Source: Prevotella sp. | GTDB lineage: Bacteria > Bacteroidota > Bacteroidia > Bacteroidales > Bacteroidaceae | Direction: 5' to 3' | DNA length: 64,000 bases | Assembly (NCBI GenBank): GCA_022486815.1 | Contig: JAKVJW010000007.1 | Span: 50,294 to 114,293, forward strand | Part shown: one piece after another, positions 17,134-26,295 of the stretch | How positions within the stretch are numbered: the stretch's first letter is position 1 | Layout of the letters: every line of letters starts with the position of its first letter | Program-made: the position numbers and the translations under genes | The notes under the pieces: generated by a model | Databases searched by the model: none | What the model saw: only the letters and a program-made list of their open reading frames with translations | Told to the model about the DNA's origin: nothing

Positions 17134-20076
17134 TCAATTAAGTTGTATACTTTCTTTTTGCCCATTATAAGACACCAGAACTCCTTTCGAATGATCCAGA
17201 TTCAATGGACGAACTTGTCCTGCTTTTACCACAACGACACGGAAACGGCGATTCCTGAGCATTCCCCTGAAAAATCCTTTCCGCTTCCCAATTGTCAATG
17301 TCTTATGGATTTCATTATAATAGAAAGGTATTGTTGCATACTGTCCCTTTTCATAATTATAATTAGTCCCCTCATCTTCATAAAGAGTAAAGTTTGCATC
17401 AGCACCTTCATAAACATAAAGTTCTATCAATTCCGCCGGTTTCTGATCACTCCATTCCTCAGCTGGCCCGAAAGGAATAATAGAACCTGCAGGAACAAAG
17501 ACAGGAATACAATCATAAGGAGCATCCACAGTAATGGTCTGCCCACCGGCATCATACTGACCCGTCCAAAGATTATACCATCCGCGCTGCTTGGGCAGAT
17601 AAACCTGACGACTCCGCGCTTTATAATGGGTCACCGGACAAGCCATGAGTGCAGGCCCGAACATCCACTGGTCACGAATATCATTAACTTTCGGATCTCC
17701 GTTGAAATCCATCACCAATGCTCGCATCATCGTATAGTCACGGAAATGAACAGCTCCGTCAAGACTGTAGAGATAAGGCATCATCCGATAACGAAAACGG
17801 TCTGTTGCAACAATTGCCTTATAAGCAGGATGATTGTCAGGAGCTATATTCCAAACTTCACGTAATGGCCACTGCCCATGAGTACGGTAAAGGGGGACAA
17901 AGCATCCCAACTCATTCCAACGAGTCTGTAACTCCCTCCACTCCTTGAGATCAGCATTTTCTTCACCGGTATGATCAAAAAGTTTCTGAGCAGCTACATA
18001 ACGGTTCTCTACCGAGAAACCACCCAGATCCATACCCCAGAAAGGTAGTCCTGATAAAGAATAATTCAATCCCGCTGTAATCTGAGCACGCATATCTTCC
18101 CAACGGGTGCCGATGTCCCCACTCCAGGTAGCAGTGCTATAACGTTGCAGACCGGCAAAACCACTTCTAGTCAGAAGGAATACTCTTTGATTCGGATTTA
18201 CTCTTCGTTGACCGTCATAAATGGCTTCAGCGTTCATAAGTGCATAAGCATTAAAGTACTCTGTACTCGAACCCAGACTGGTAGGTCCACAAAGTGCCTT
18301 ACGGTACCACATCGGCGTACAGTCTCGTATATTAGGTTCTGAAGCATCCATCCACCAGGCATCAATACCATAGTGATATTTACTATACATATTCTCATTC
18401 AGTTGGTTCCAGAACATCTGACGGGCACCGGGAGCATAGGCATCATAAAAAGAACCAAGATATCCAAGCCAGTCACAAATGGAATCCTTGATTGCTTGAT
18501 GATAGATCCATCCATGAGAATCAAGTGCCTTATAATTCTTGACCGTTGTATAAAACTTTGGCCAGACGGAAATCATAAACCTCCCATGCATCTGATGGAC
18601 ACTATCCAGCATTGCCTGAGGATGAGGAAAACGAGAAGCATCAAAAGTATGATCACCCCAGGAATCAATTTTCCAGTAGTTCCAGTCCTGTACAATATTG
18701 TCAATAGGAATATGTCGGGTTCGAAATTCTTTCATCGTATTTTCTATGTCAGAACTGGTACGATAGCGCTCACGACTCTGCCAGAAACCCAAAACCCACT
18801 TCGGATAGACAGGAGCTTTTCCTGTAAGTGTACGATAACCAGAGATTACTTCATCCAGATTCTTGCCGGCAATAAAATAGTAATCCATATCACGGCTCAT
18901 CTCACTCCATATGCTCAATTTACCCTGTTCTTCATCACTTCTTGGAGTAGCTGCACGCAAACCACAATAACTGACATCACCATCTGGCTTCCATTCTATA
19001 CGGATAGGAATTTTCACACCTTTCTTCATTGGAAAGACAAATTTCCAAGCATTTGGATTCCATGCTGTACGCCAACGCTCCGGAACAATCAACTTTCCAT
19101 TAAGATATACCTTAATATATCCTGCATAATAAAGTATAAAATGGTAATTATTATCAACAGGAGACTGGAGAAAACCTTCATAGACAACACGAGACTGTCC
19201 TAGTTGGAACCCTTGAGGGAGATTTCGGATCCCTCCATGATCCGTAGCATTTGCTATAGCAGACTTCGGAGGACACCCATATTCAAAATAGAGAGAATCT
19301 TCACGGCGTTCAAGGCTATTGCCTGTCTTGTCAATATAAGTACCTGTCAGTGCTCCTGTACGCCCATACTTATCATACAGGGTAAAAGCATGATTAAGTT
19401 GCAGATAAGGATTCGGATTTCCAAAACGGCAATAGGAATAACTGTCCCAAAGAATTCCGTAATTACGGTTACTCACCACAAAAGGTACACTTACCTTTGT
19501 ATTATATTGAAAAAGATCTTCGTTCAATCCTTTCATATCCAGTTCTCCGGCTTGATGTTGACCCAAGCCATAGAAAGCTTCATCGGAAGGACTGTCAAAG
19601 AGCACTCGACAGGACCATCCTCTTCGCTGCGCATCGGTAAGGCTGCCCACACCGATCTCTCGATCTGGAACGACAAAGGGTTTAAAGGTTTTACCACCAT
19701 GGACAACCTCTTGGGTATAGAGTCGTCCATTCGGATGATAAAAAGCGACATGACCTGTTAAGACATTAATATCAGCACATAGAAATAAAGTCCTTACCTG
19801 AACATGAGACCCTTTCTGCTTGACATTAAAGGTATGACTGACAGCCTGAGGAACAACTATAAGACTCTGTTTAACCGGAAAAGCGTTCTCCATCGTAGCT
19901 CGAACACGGATAATCCGATTGCCTACTACCTGAAGACAAACCAGATGAGGACCATTCGATTCAGGAGATTGGACATGTACAATGATTGTATTGCCTTTCT
20001 GTATATAATTAGCTGCCGGTAAATGAACAACAGAAGAAAAGAGAATAATTAAAAAAAGCCATTTCCTGATTTTCAT
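17134..20076 (-). CDS. Glycoside hydrolase family 31 with PA14 insert, alpha-xylosidase-like
   Basis: 980 residues with a signal peptide ending near residue 22. A PA14-type insert (about 285-375, with NNYHFILYYAGYIKVYLNGK) interrupts the N-terminal region before the barrel. The nucleophile Asp lies in WWMDASEPN (about residue 576) and the acid/base Asp in WSGDIGTRWEDM (about 654), both intact. A PA14-bearing GH31 is the layout of the Bacteroides ovatus xyloglucan alpha-xylosidase, so that activity is my first guess; alpha-glucosidase is possible. It is followed by the GH2 gene and preceded by the LacI-type regulator on the same strand. Confidence 0.87.
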   Translation of the reverse strand: MKIRKWLFLIILFSSVVHLPAANYIQKGNTIIVHVQSPESNGPHLVCLQVVGNRIIRVRATMENAFPVKQSLIVVPQAVSHTFNVKQKGSHVQVRTLFLCADINVLTGHVAFYHPNGRLYTQEVVHGGKTFKPFVVPDREIGVGSLTDAQRRGWSCRVLFDSPSDEAFYGLGQHQAGELDMKGLNEDLFQYNTKVSVPFVVSNRNYGILWDSYSYCRFGNPNPYLQLNHAFTLYDKYGRTGALTGTYIDKTGNSLERREDSLYFEYGCPPKSAIANATDHGGIRNLPQGFQLGQSRVVYEGFLQSPVDNNYHFILYYAGYIKVYLNGKLIVPERWRTAWNPNAWKFVFPMKKGVKIPIRIEWKPDGDVSYCGLRAATPRSDEEQGKLSIWSEMSRDMDYYFIAGKNLDEVISGYRTLTGKAPVYPKWVLGFWQSRERYRTSSDIENTMKEFRTRHIPIDNIVQDWNYWKIDSWGDHTFDASRFPHPQAMLDSVHQMHGRFMISVWPKFYTTVKNYKALDSHGWIYHQAIKDSICDWLGYLGSFYDAYAPGARQMFWNQLNENMYSKYHYGIDAWWMDASEPNIRDCTPMWYRKALCGPTSLGSSTEYFNAYALMNAEAIYDGQRRVNPNQRVFLLTRSGFAGLQRYSTATWSGDIGTRWEDMRAQITAGLNYSLSGLPFWGMDLGGFSVENRYVAAQKLFDHTGEENADLKEWRELQTRWNELGCFVPLYRTHGQWPLREVWNIAPDNHPAYKAIVATDRFRYRMMPYLYSLDGAVHFRDYTMMRALVMDFNGDPKVNDIRDQWMFGPALMACPVTHYKARSRQVYLPKQRGWYNLWTGQYDAGGQTITVDAPYDCIPVFVPAGSIIPFGPAEEWSDQKPAELIELYVYEGADANFTLYEDEGTNYNYEKGQYATIPFYYNEIHKTLTIGKRKGFFRGMLRNRRFRVVVVKAGQVRPLNLDHSKGVLVSYNGQKESIQLN

Positions 20077-20268
20077 TGTATTTTAATTAAATTATTATAG
20101 TCATAAAGGTAGTCAATCTTCCCAGATGAAGAAAAGACAAGACTATCAAAACAGAAATCAACCAACTCTGATAACTTCCCAAGCAAAAAGAGCTAATACC
20201 GGATCTTAGCTTATCAAAGATATCTTCCACACCTCTTCATTCCATTCGAATCAAAAAGGAATAAACTT

Positions 20269-21282
20269 TTATCTTTTCTCAGAACTTTCGCGAATCTTGA
20301 GGATCATTGGAACCACGACCTGATGTACCTTTATATCTCCAGCAATATTGTCTAGAAGAAGTTGACAGGCTTTCCACCCTGTCTCGTGTGCCTGATCCAT
20401 AATAGTCGAAAGTTTTGGAGTCACGAAAACAGCTGTATCACCGTCTGAAAAACCAATAATAGCCACATCCTCCGGAATACGCAGCCCACAACTCTTGATA
20501 GCATCAAAAGCACCATAAGTAATAATGTCATTAAAGGCTAGAATTGCATCTGGCCGCTGGACACTTTTCAGAAGATCTATTGTATGCTGACGGGCTATAT
20601 CAAAATCAATCTTGTCACAAATTACCAGAGATCGATCTATCGGTATCCTGTTTTCTCTCAGCGCCTGTAAGTAACCGTGCTTACGACGCTTAACCATATT
20701 CAAGGTATTCGGACCGCCTATAAAAGCAATTTTCCTGGAACCGGTATCAATAAGATGTTGGGTAGCATCCTGTGCCGCAACGTCACCATTACCTATAACA
20801 TTAGAAAATTTGTCTTCCAGACAAGTACGTCCAAAAAAGACTAAAGGCTCTCCCATATTATAAAGCAAATCATAATGGCTATAGTCTACGGTATCCTGTG
20901 CCAAACACGCAATAATGCCTTCCACATGCATATCCAGGAAATTATCAATAGCCTGATTCTCTCGTAAATGATCTTCATGTGAATTGGCCGAAATGACAGA
21001 ATAGCCCTTCTTGGACGCATAATCCTCAATACCATCAAGAACTGCTGCAAAATAGTGAGTTACAAGATTCGGAACAATGACCCCTATGACTTTCGGAGCC
21101 TCTTTACGAAGACTTTGAGCAAAAGGATTCGGCCGATAGTTCATCTGCTTAGCCAGAGACTTCACCTTAGCCGTCATTTCTTCGCCCACCTCATGACTAT
21201 CCCTCAATGCCCTTGAGACTGTCGCAATGCTCACGCCCAGCCTCTCAGCCAAATCCTTCAAAGATGTACGATGCTGCTTCAT
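20269..21282 (-). CDS. LacI-family transcription regulator
   Basis: 337 residues. The N-terminal HTH (about 6-27: LKDLAERLGVSIATVSRALRDS) with hinge helix NPFAQSLRK is followed by a periplasmic-binding-type sugar sensor (about 60-330). Such proteins are usually repressors released by a sugar. The GH31 and GH2 genes lie directly downstream on the same strand with a 192-base gap, so they are its probable targets. A candidate operator overlaps its own promoter. No effector can be assigned from sequence. Confidence 0.92.
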   Translation of the reverse strand: MKQHRTSLKDLAERLGVSIATVSRALRDSHEVGEEMTAKVKSLAKQMNYRPNPFAQSLRKEAPKVIGVIVPNLVTHYFAAVLDGIEDYASKKGYSVISANSHEDHLRENQAIDNFLDMHVEGIIACLAQDTVDYSHYDLLYNMGEPLVFFGRTCLEDKFSNVIGNGDVAAQDATQHLIDTGSRKIAFIGGPNTLNMVKRRKHGYLQALRENRIPIDRSLVICDKIDFDIARQHTIDLLKSVQRPDAILAFNDIITYGAFDAIKSCGLRIPEDVAIIGFSDGDTAVFVTPKLSTIMDQAHETGWKACQLLLDNIAGDIKVHQVVVPMILKIRESSEKR

Positions 21283-21365
21283 TTGTAAAGATTATATCCT
21301 GTTAAGTCCCATTTGTCATTTCAGAGAAAAGCCTTCCCCAGAACTGCATAACTACATATTTTTGA

Positions 21366-21409
21366 CAAAGGTAGCAAAAAGTAGGATAAAGCGTTAACGT
21401 TTACGTAAC
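21366..21409 (-). promoter_or_regulatory. LacI-gene promoter with candidate autoregulatory operator
   Basis: Minus-strand TACCTTTG (21366-21373) is a good -7 box about 84 bases before the LacI start. The stretch 21391-21408 contains overlapping CG-centred dyads (GTTAACGTTTACG), the type of site LacI proteins bind, and it sits where the -33 element should be. Binding there would block the promoter. No similar site was found before the GH31 gene. Confidence 0.5.
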
Positions 21410-21449
21410 TTTTTAATAGTTTCTGGATACACCAAACTCTGAAATATAC

Positions 21450-21480
21450 TATATTTGCAAATATAAACACATTTATGTGT
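21450..21480. repeat. Palindromic double promoter-like element
   Basis: TATATTTGCAAATATA (21450-21465) is a perfect 16-bp palindrome that carries a TAnnTTTG box on each strand. It is followed by ACACAT-tt-ATGTGT (21467-21480). It could be a second, distal LacI promoter plus an outward start, or a regulator site. The plus-strand side leads to no gene. Confidence 0.3.
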
Positions 21481-21514
21481 AATGAATAGTTGATAATAAG
21501 TTAGTTAGAAACAA

Positions 21515-21550
21515 AAGGCTTAAAGTTGTCGTGAGACATTTTTAAGCCTT
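21515..21550 (-). terminator. Intrinsic terminator of the LuxR-type gene
   Basis: AAGGCTTAAA (21515-21524) and TTTAAGCCTT (21541-21550) form a 10-bp stem with a 16-base loop. Read on the minus strand it is followed by TTGTTTC. It lies about 75 bases after the LuxR-type stop. Confidence 0.65.
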
Positions 21551-21623
21551 CATTTATGAAATGACATACTGCACACCCACTCAGAAATACGAAAGAAAAC
21601 TATCGCCCAATCAGCGTTTCTGC

Positions 21624-22262
21624 TCAAATATTATATTCTGCTGAGTCTACCAATCCGGCACGCAGGGCATACATTGTTGCTTCATGGATATTGTTCACGC
21701 CCAACTTACGGAAGATATTCTTACGATGAGTGTTTATGGTATGGAAACTTGAAAAGCGCTTGGCTGCTATCTCCTTTGTAGTCATCCCCAATGCAATATC
21801 TTTAAGGATTTCTGTTTCCGTCTTCGTGAGTTTAATTGTTTCTTCCTCACCGGACTCAGGCTGGAGAAGCATCTCTGTCATTGACTGGCAAATGTAACGG
21901 CGATTTTGGATTGTAAAATCAATAGCTTCACGGATCTCTGACATAGGAGACTCTTTCAGAAGGATACTGAAATGATTGCTACTAGCCAGAATACGACGTA
22001 CAAAATCCAAACTGAGATTTTCCGAAAAAAGAAGCCACCGGGTTTTTGGAAAACGGGCATTAACAACAAGAAGTTCTTCTATATCATTGATATCAAAAAG
22101 GGTATAATCGAGAATAACCACAGCATCCTGTTGAGATTTCAAAGCCTCCAAAAGTTCATTCTTATCTTCTGTATATGTGTATTCTGTACCCGTTATGCTA
22201 CCTATAATATGAATCAATCCGGCGCGGGTTATATCTTGTTTATCAGCGAGGTATATCTTCAT
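21624..22262 (-). CDS. LuxR/NarL-type response regulator
   Basis: 212 residues. The N-terminal part resembles a receiver, with acidic residues near 7-10, a candidate phosphoacceptor Asp in VVILDYTLFD (about residue 52) and a Lys in LLKES (about 104). The C-terminal HTH (about 148-200: LTKTETEILKDIALGMTTKEIAAKRFSSFHT) is LuxR-type. No histidine kinase is encoded nearby, so its partner lies elsewhere. It is a single-gene unit with its own promoter and terminator. The targets are unknown. Confidence 0.87.
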   Translation of the reverse strand: MKIYLADKQDITRAGLIHIIGSITGTEYTYTEDKNELLEALKSQQDAVVILDYTLFDINDIEELLVVNARFPKTRWLLFSENLSLDFVRRILASSNHFSILLKESPMSEIREAIDFTIQNRRYICQSMTEMLLQPESGEEETIKLTKTETEILKDIALGMTTKEIAAKRFSSFHTINTHRKNIFRKLGVNNIHEATMYALRAGLVDSAEYNI

Positions 22263-22278
22263 TTAATACGATTTGTCA

Positions 22279-22286
22279 CAAAAGTA
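22279..22286 (-). promoter_or_regulatory. -7 promoter box of the LuxR-type gene
   Basis: Minus-strand TACTTTTG fits TAnnTTTG and ends 17 bases before the ATG at 22262. The rest of 22287-22443 shows nothing else. Confidence 0.6.
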
Positions 22287-22443
22287 GTACTTTTTATTGA
22301 AAAATAAAAGAATTCTATAACAATAAACAGAAAACTTTTTTCAGGCCCTTTTCTGCCACCTGATAAACTTGTATATAACAGATTATTCCAGTCTACTCAA
22401 CTAAATATGCTCTACCCTCCATCTCTGCACCAAAAAGAAAATA

Positions 22444-25044
22444 TCAGAAAGATGCATCAAAGCTGAACCGAACTCCCCACTTATGAATATCCTGATCATG
22501 CAAATAAGTCAGTCTCCTCACGAACTCCACCGTAAAGAAGTTAAGGATATTTCGTACGCCGAAAGAAACCTCCCAGTAAGGTTGATGCGTCATGAGGCGA
22601 GCGTTTTTAGGAAAACGATAGATATCTGGATCCGTCTGATTCTCCTCCAGAAAAGGATTATTCTTGTCTGTGAGATGGCCAATCATCCCCTTGACAGCAA
22701 AATATTCACGCCAATGAAGTTTTCTTATCAAAGGAAGCCGATTGAATATTTTACCATTCATATCCCAGGCAGCTGACCAAAAAAGTTGACGGTCATTGAT
22801 AAATTCCCAGTCACGCATCATGCTGAACGTATTTTCAAGCATGAAGTAACTCATATTATAAGGAGGCATCACCAGCATCGGAAACGGAACTTTCTTCCAT
22901 TGTGCCTTAGCTGTAACATGCGTATCTACATTGCCCCAGCTACCTAGCCAGAAACGCTTGTATATCCCTGCCTCTGTAATAGAACTATTAAACTGACCGC
23001 CTAAGAAATGTCTCAGACCTAAAGTCTGGGAAATATAGAAATCGGGAGAATCGAGGTTCACGGGAAATCTTTGTTGCTTGGTATTTATGAATGTTACGCC
23101 GGGATTATAGTGAAGGGTGAGATCGACATCGGTCATCCGTATCTTCTTGGCCTCAGCATCACTTCCCAAAGCGATAGACTGAGGAGATTCCGGCATATAA
23201 TAGTAATGTAAGTTACCGGCAGTCTTATTACTTTCGGTCTGAATTCCGCCACTAACGCTGAATCCCCAATCCGTCTCATAAATAGAACTCAAACGCTGTC
23301 GATTATAAGCAAACATCTGATCTTCCGTAGAAGAACGGATTGTCATAAAGACATTATCTTTATTATGGATCAGATTCCGGTCTGCATCAGACATCACATC
23401 CGAAGTAGTCTCAAATTCTATATTCCGTTGCGGAAATTCAAACGAAGAATGTTGCTTTTTATTGAACGCATACGACACTTTGGTGCCGTAATACCAGTCC
23501 TTGCTCTTCGTACCATAGGCTCCGTAACCGTTAAAGAAAAGATGAGGATTCAACTTTGCCGTTGTTCTCCCTGCCAGTCGTAATCGAAGGCCATCCACAT
23601 AATTATTGGAAAGATACGTATTTAGTGGCCCAAAATCAAATTTACTTGGGGTATTCTTCGAACCAGTCTCCATGTAATTTTCTGCGAACACCTTAATGCC
23701 CGTAATTATATATTTCCACCCACGCGAATTCGTCATTCGGTTAATGAATGAATTCATGGAAGACTCACTCTTGGTCAATTCTACCGTCCTATACTGATTC
23801 CAGAAATCCTCATCACGGTTCATCTCATTGACATCATGCTTCACAAGAGCTCTACCCTTAAAAAGTTGCTTTGGCAAATCTGTAAAGGAATAATTGCTCA
23901 GTCTTGTATTTCTGACTACAAGTGCTTTTGACAAGAAATCTGTAACACGCATCTCAGCAACCATATCATCCTTAGACAGCACCCATTCGCCATCATTCAG
24001 ACGAGTATATTCCTGTTCGATCTTCATATCATCGACCCAGTCAATATCAGAATTATGAGGCATAAACAGATTACATTTTTTTACATGCAAAGTACTGTCA
24101 TCCAATACCCAGAGCTCTCCACGGAAACCAAAATCCTGGGAATTAGCTGGAATAAATTGCAGATGGATACACTTATCACGGTCCACATAGACCGTATCCT
24201 CTATATAAAAGTGGTAAAAAGAGATTGCTGTACTACCAATTGGAGACGGAAAAGGAAACTGCAAAAGTCGCACATGATCATCGTAAATATCAACATCTGT
24301 GAAAACGTCCTTCAGCATCGTATTCAAGGCTGCCCCCGTCTGAATAAGTTTTCCTATACCAGAACTTTGCTGTCCCAGAATAATGTCTTTTTCTTTCAGA
24401 GGACTCTTGCGGTAAATATGCTGACTGACGGTTTCGTCAACGGATAACGGTAACACCAGTTTATGATTATAAGGAGACACCTCTACCTGATCAAGCATAT
24501 ATTTACGATGCCTGAAAAATTTATTCTTAAGTTGTTCGGGCTTCAAATCATTGACTGCCAATGTGATTTTCTGATACTTATCATACTGATAGAAATCATG
24601 ATTACGTAAGTCAGTACGCTTCTTTGCCGCTATTACACGCCGCATCAATTCTACTGCCGGATTATCCTTCCTGTGATAACGTCCACGCTTGGATTTCACG
24701 ATTACTTCCCCTAAACGGCGACTGTCATCTTTCAATACCACAGAAAGTAGATTGGGATCACTTGTAACCTTTACCGTTTTAGACTTATATCCCAAACAAG
24801 ATATGGTAAGCATCCAATCTACATGACGTTCAATCTCAAATTTACCCTCAGCATCACCAGATACGGCAACATGATGGCCCTTGTAAGACACACTGGCAAA
24901 AGGAATAGCATCACCATTATCATCCAGTATTCTTCCAGAGACCTTCTGATCCTGTGCTTGAACCTGAATAACAAACGATAGCAACACAAATATGATGCAA
25001 GCCGTCTTTTTTATAAAACCCTCTAATACCTTAATAGTAATCAC
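22444..25044 (-). CDS. DUF5686 outer-membrane protein with carboxypeptidase-like N-domain
   Basis: About 866 residues. I chose the GTG at 25044. The longer frame from a TTG at 25068 overlaps the -7 box at 25066-25073, and no ATG precedes the signal peptide. A carboxypeptidase-regulatory-like domain (about 35-115: VSGRILDDNGDAIPFASVSYKG) follows the signal peptide, then the large DUF5686 region and a C-terminal beta-barrel-like part ending in FSFDASF. DUF5686 proteins are outer-membrane proteins of unknown function found with TonB-dependent-transporter-like N-domains. No partner gene is obvious. Confidence 0.8.
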   Translation of the reverse strand: MITIKVLEGFIKKTACIIFVLLSFVIQVQAQDQKVSGRILDDNGDAIPFASVSYKGHHVAVSGDAEGKFEIERHVDWMLTISCLGYKSKTVKVTSDPNLLSVVLKDDSRRLGEVIVKSKRGRYHRKDNPAVELMRRVIAAKKRTDLRNHDFYQYDKYQKITLAVNDLKPEQLKNKFFRHRKYMLDQVEVSPYNHKLVLPLSVDETVSQHIYRKSPLKEKDIILGQQSSGIGKLIQTGAALNTMLKDVFTDVDIYDDHVRLLQFPFPSPIGSTAISFYHFYIEDTVYVDRDKCIHLQFIPANSQDFGFRGELWVLDDSTLHVKKCNLFMPHNSDIDWVDDMKIEQEYTRLNDGEWVLSKDDMVAEMRVTDFLSKALVVRNTRLSNYSFTDLPKQLFKGRALVKHDVNEMNRDEDFWNQYRTVELTKSESSMNSFINRMTNSRGWKYIITGIKVFAENYMETGSKNTPSKFDFGPLNTYLSNNYVDGLRLRLAGRTTAKLNPHLFFNGYGAYGTKSKDWYYGTKVSYAFNKKQHSSFEFPQRNIEFETTSDVMSDADRNLIHNKDNVFMTIRSSTEDQMFAYNRQRLSSIYETDWGFSVSGGIQTESNKTAGNLHYYYMPESPQSIALGSDAEAKKIRMTDVDLTLHYNPGVTFINTKQQRFPVNLDSPDFYISQTLGLRHFLGGQFNSSITEAGIYKRFWLGSWGNVDTHVTAKAQWKKVPFPMLVMPPYNMSYFMLENTFSMMRDWEFINDRQLFWSAAWDMNGKIFNRLPLIRKLHWREYFAVKGMIGHLTDKNNPFLEENQTDPDIYRFPKNARLMTHQPYWEVSFGVRNILNFFTVEFVRRLTYLHDQDIHKWGVRFSFDASF

Positions 25045-25065
25045 TCTACTTACAATTTCAGTGCC

Positions 25066-25073
25066 CAAAGGTA
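25066..25073 (-). promoter_or_regulatory. -7 promoter box of the DUF5686 gene
   Basis: Minus-strand TACCTTTG. It fixes the translation start downstream of 25066 and faces away from the promoter box at 25126. Confidence 0.6.
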
Positions 25074-25125
25074 CAGATTATTTGAGAAATAAATAAAACT
25101 TTTTTCGTTATTTACGTTTTTTTAT

Positions 25126-25133
25126 TAATTTTG
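25126..25133 (+). promoter_or_regulatory. -7 promoter box of the inositol-lipid operon
   Basis: TAATTTTG matches TAnnTTTG, 30 bases before the ATG at 25163. It is divergent from the DUF5686 promoter. Confidence 0.65.
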
Positions 25134-25162
25134 CAAATCAGATAATAACAAGCATCCTGAAA

Positions 25163-25726
25163 ATGGGACAAATAGAACAAGCAAGGGGAAAAGACAGCAA
25201 GTTACAGGCACTAAGGAGACCACCTATATTAGCAAAGATTATAGGAACGGGATTTGGTTCGGGTTATTTTCCGCTATGCCCCGGAACAGCAGGATCAGCA
25301 CTTGCACTATTAATATGGATTCTTATGGGAGAAGTGATTCCCCTTCCGTACAAGGAAGCCTTTCCTATAGCTCTGGAAGCTTTTACGATAGCCCTCATCC
25401 TGATCTTTACGGTATTGGGGACATGGGCCACGGCAAAACTAATGCCTTTTTGGGGGGACGATCCTAAACGTGTTACCATTGATGAAATGGCAGGACAATG
25501 GATTTCATTACTTGCTGCTCCGGCCTTCGTGTATGAGAATCGAATATGGATGGCATTAGGTGCACTGATCCTATTTCGCTTCTTCGACATCGTAAAGCCT
25601 CTTGGAATAAGGACTTTGGACCGTAAAACAGGTGCATTCTGGGTCATGGCAGATGATTTGCTTGCAGGAATCTACTCCATGATTATCTTAATTATAATAG
25701 GAAATATTCCCGGATGGGTCATTTAA
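25163..25726 (+). CDS. PgpA-type lipid phosphatase, probably PI-phosphate phosphatase
   Basis: 187 residues. PgpA features are clear: GTGFGSGYFPLCPGTAGS near residue 30, DDPKRVTIDEMAGQW near 105, and FFDIVKPLGIRTLDRKTGAFWVMADDLLAG. Four membrane segments place it in the inner membrane. PgpA classically dephosphorylates phosphatidylglycerophosphate. In the Bacteroides thetaiotaomicron inositol-lipid cluster a PgpA homologue is next to the CDP-alcohol transferase and acts on phosphatidylinositol phosphate; the same neighbourhood here makes that the likelier role. It overlaps the GtrA-type gene by 13 bases. Confidence 0.85.
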   Translation: MGQIEQARGKDSKLQALRRPPILAKIIGTGFGSGYFPLCPGTAGSALALLIWILMGEVIPLPYKEAFPIALEAFTIALILIFTVLGTWATAKLMPFWGDDPKRVTIDEMAGQWISLLAAPAFVYENRIWMALGALILFRFFDIVKPLGIRTLDRKTGAFWVMADDLLAGIYSMIILIIIGNIPGWVI

Positions 25727-26295
25727 ATCAAATCAAACATGAGATATGGCTGATCAGCAAGGCCGAAATGAGTGCCTCTGTTGCAAGCATTATTGACTTC
25801 GGTCTGTCCATCGGACTTACGGAAGAAAAAGTTCTTCCTTATCTCTGGGCAAATCTTATCGGGGTCATCAGTGGAGGTATTACCAATTGTTGTATCAACT
25901 ATCGTTATGTATTCAAAAATACGAGGCGAAACAAGAAAAGTATTGCTCTTCGATATTTTATGGTATGGAGTGGCAGTCTGGTCTTGAACGGAGGAGGAAC
26001 AGACCTCATTACTTATCTGATTGGAGAAAACTATTTCATCATCGTCAAATGTATTATCTCCATATTTGTAGCTCTGTTATGGAACTATCCTGGACAAAGA
26101 AGATTTGTATTCTCTTACAGATATACAACCTCAAAAGAATACCATAAAGGTCCAGAGAGCGCCAGCAATCATGTCATATCCGATTCAGATACAGTAAGAA
26201 AAGAATCGCAGAATACTCAAGAGATAACGGATTATAAAACTGCGAAGAGAAATAATGATCCGACTAATTCCAGAAATCTAAAGCAAGAAATATGA
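25714..26295 (+). CDS. GtrA-like membrane protein
   Basis: 193 residues with four membrane helices in the first 135. The second pair is joined by NCCINYRYVFKN, and NYPGQRRFVF after the fourth helix resembles the GtrA end motif. A charged tail of about 50 residues follows. GtrA proteins are thought to flip lipid-linked sugars or similar headgroup lipids. Here it lies between the lipid phosphatase and the CDP-alcohol transferase with overlaps on both sides (13 and 4 bases), so it should act on the same lipid. Its exact step in inositol-lipid synthesis is unknown. Confidence 0.8.
   Translation: MGHLNQIKHEIWLISKAEMSASVASIIDFGLSIGLTEEKVLPYLWANLIGVISGGITNCCINYRYVFKNTRRNKKSIALRYFMVWSGSLVLNGGGTDLITYLIGENYFIIVKCIISIFVALLWNYPGQRRFVFSYRYTTSKEYHKGPESASNHVISDSDTVRKESQNTQEITDYKTAKRNNDPTNSRNLKQEI

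Noticed and set aside
17122..19761. Long open frames on the plus strand opposite the GH31 gene
   Set aside because: They are antisense shadows of a well-supported enzyme gene and match no family.
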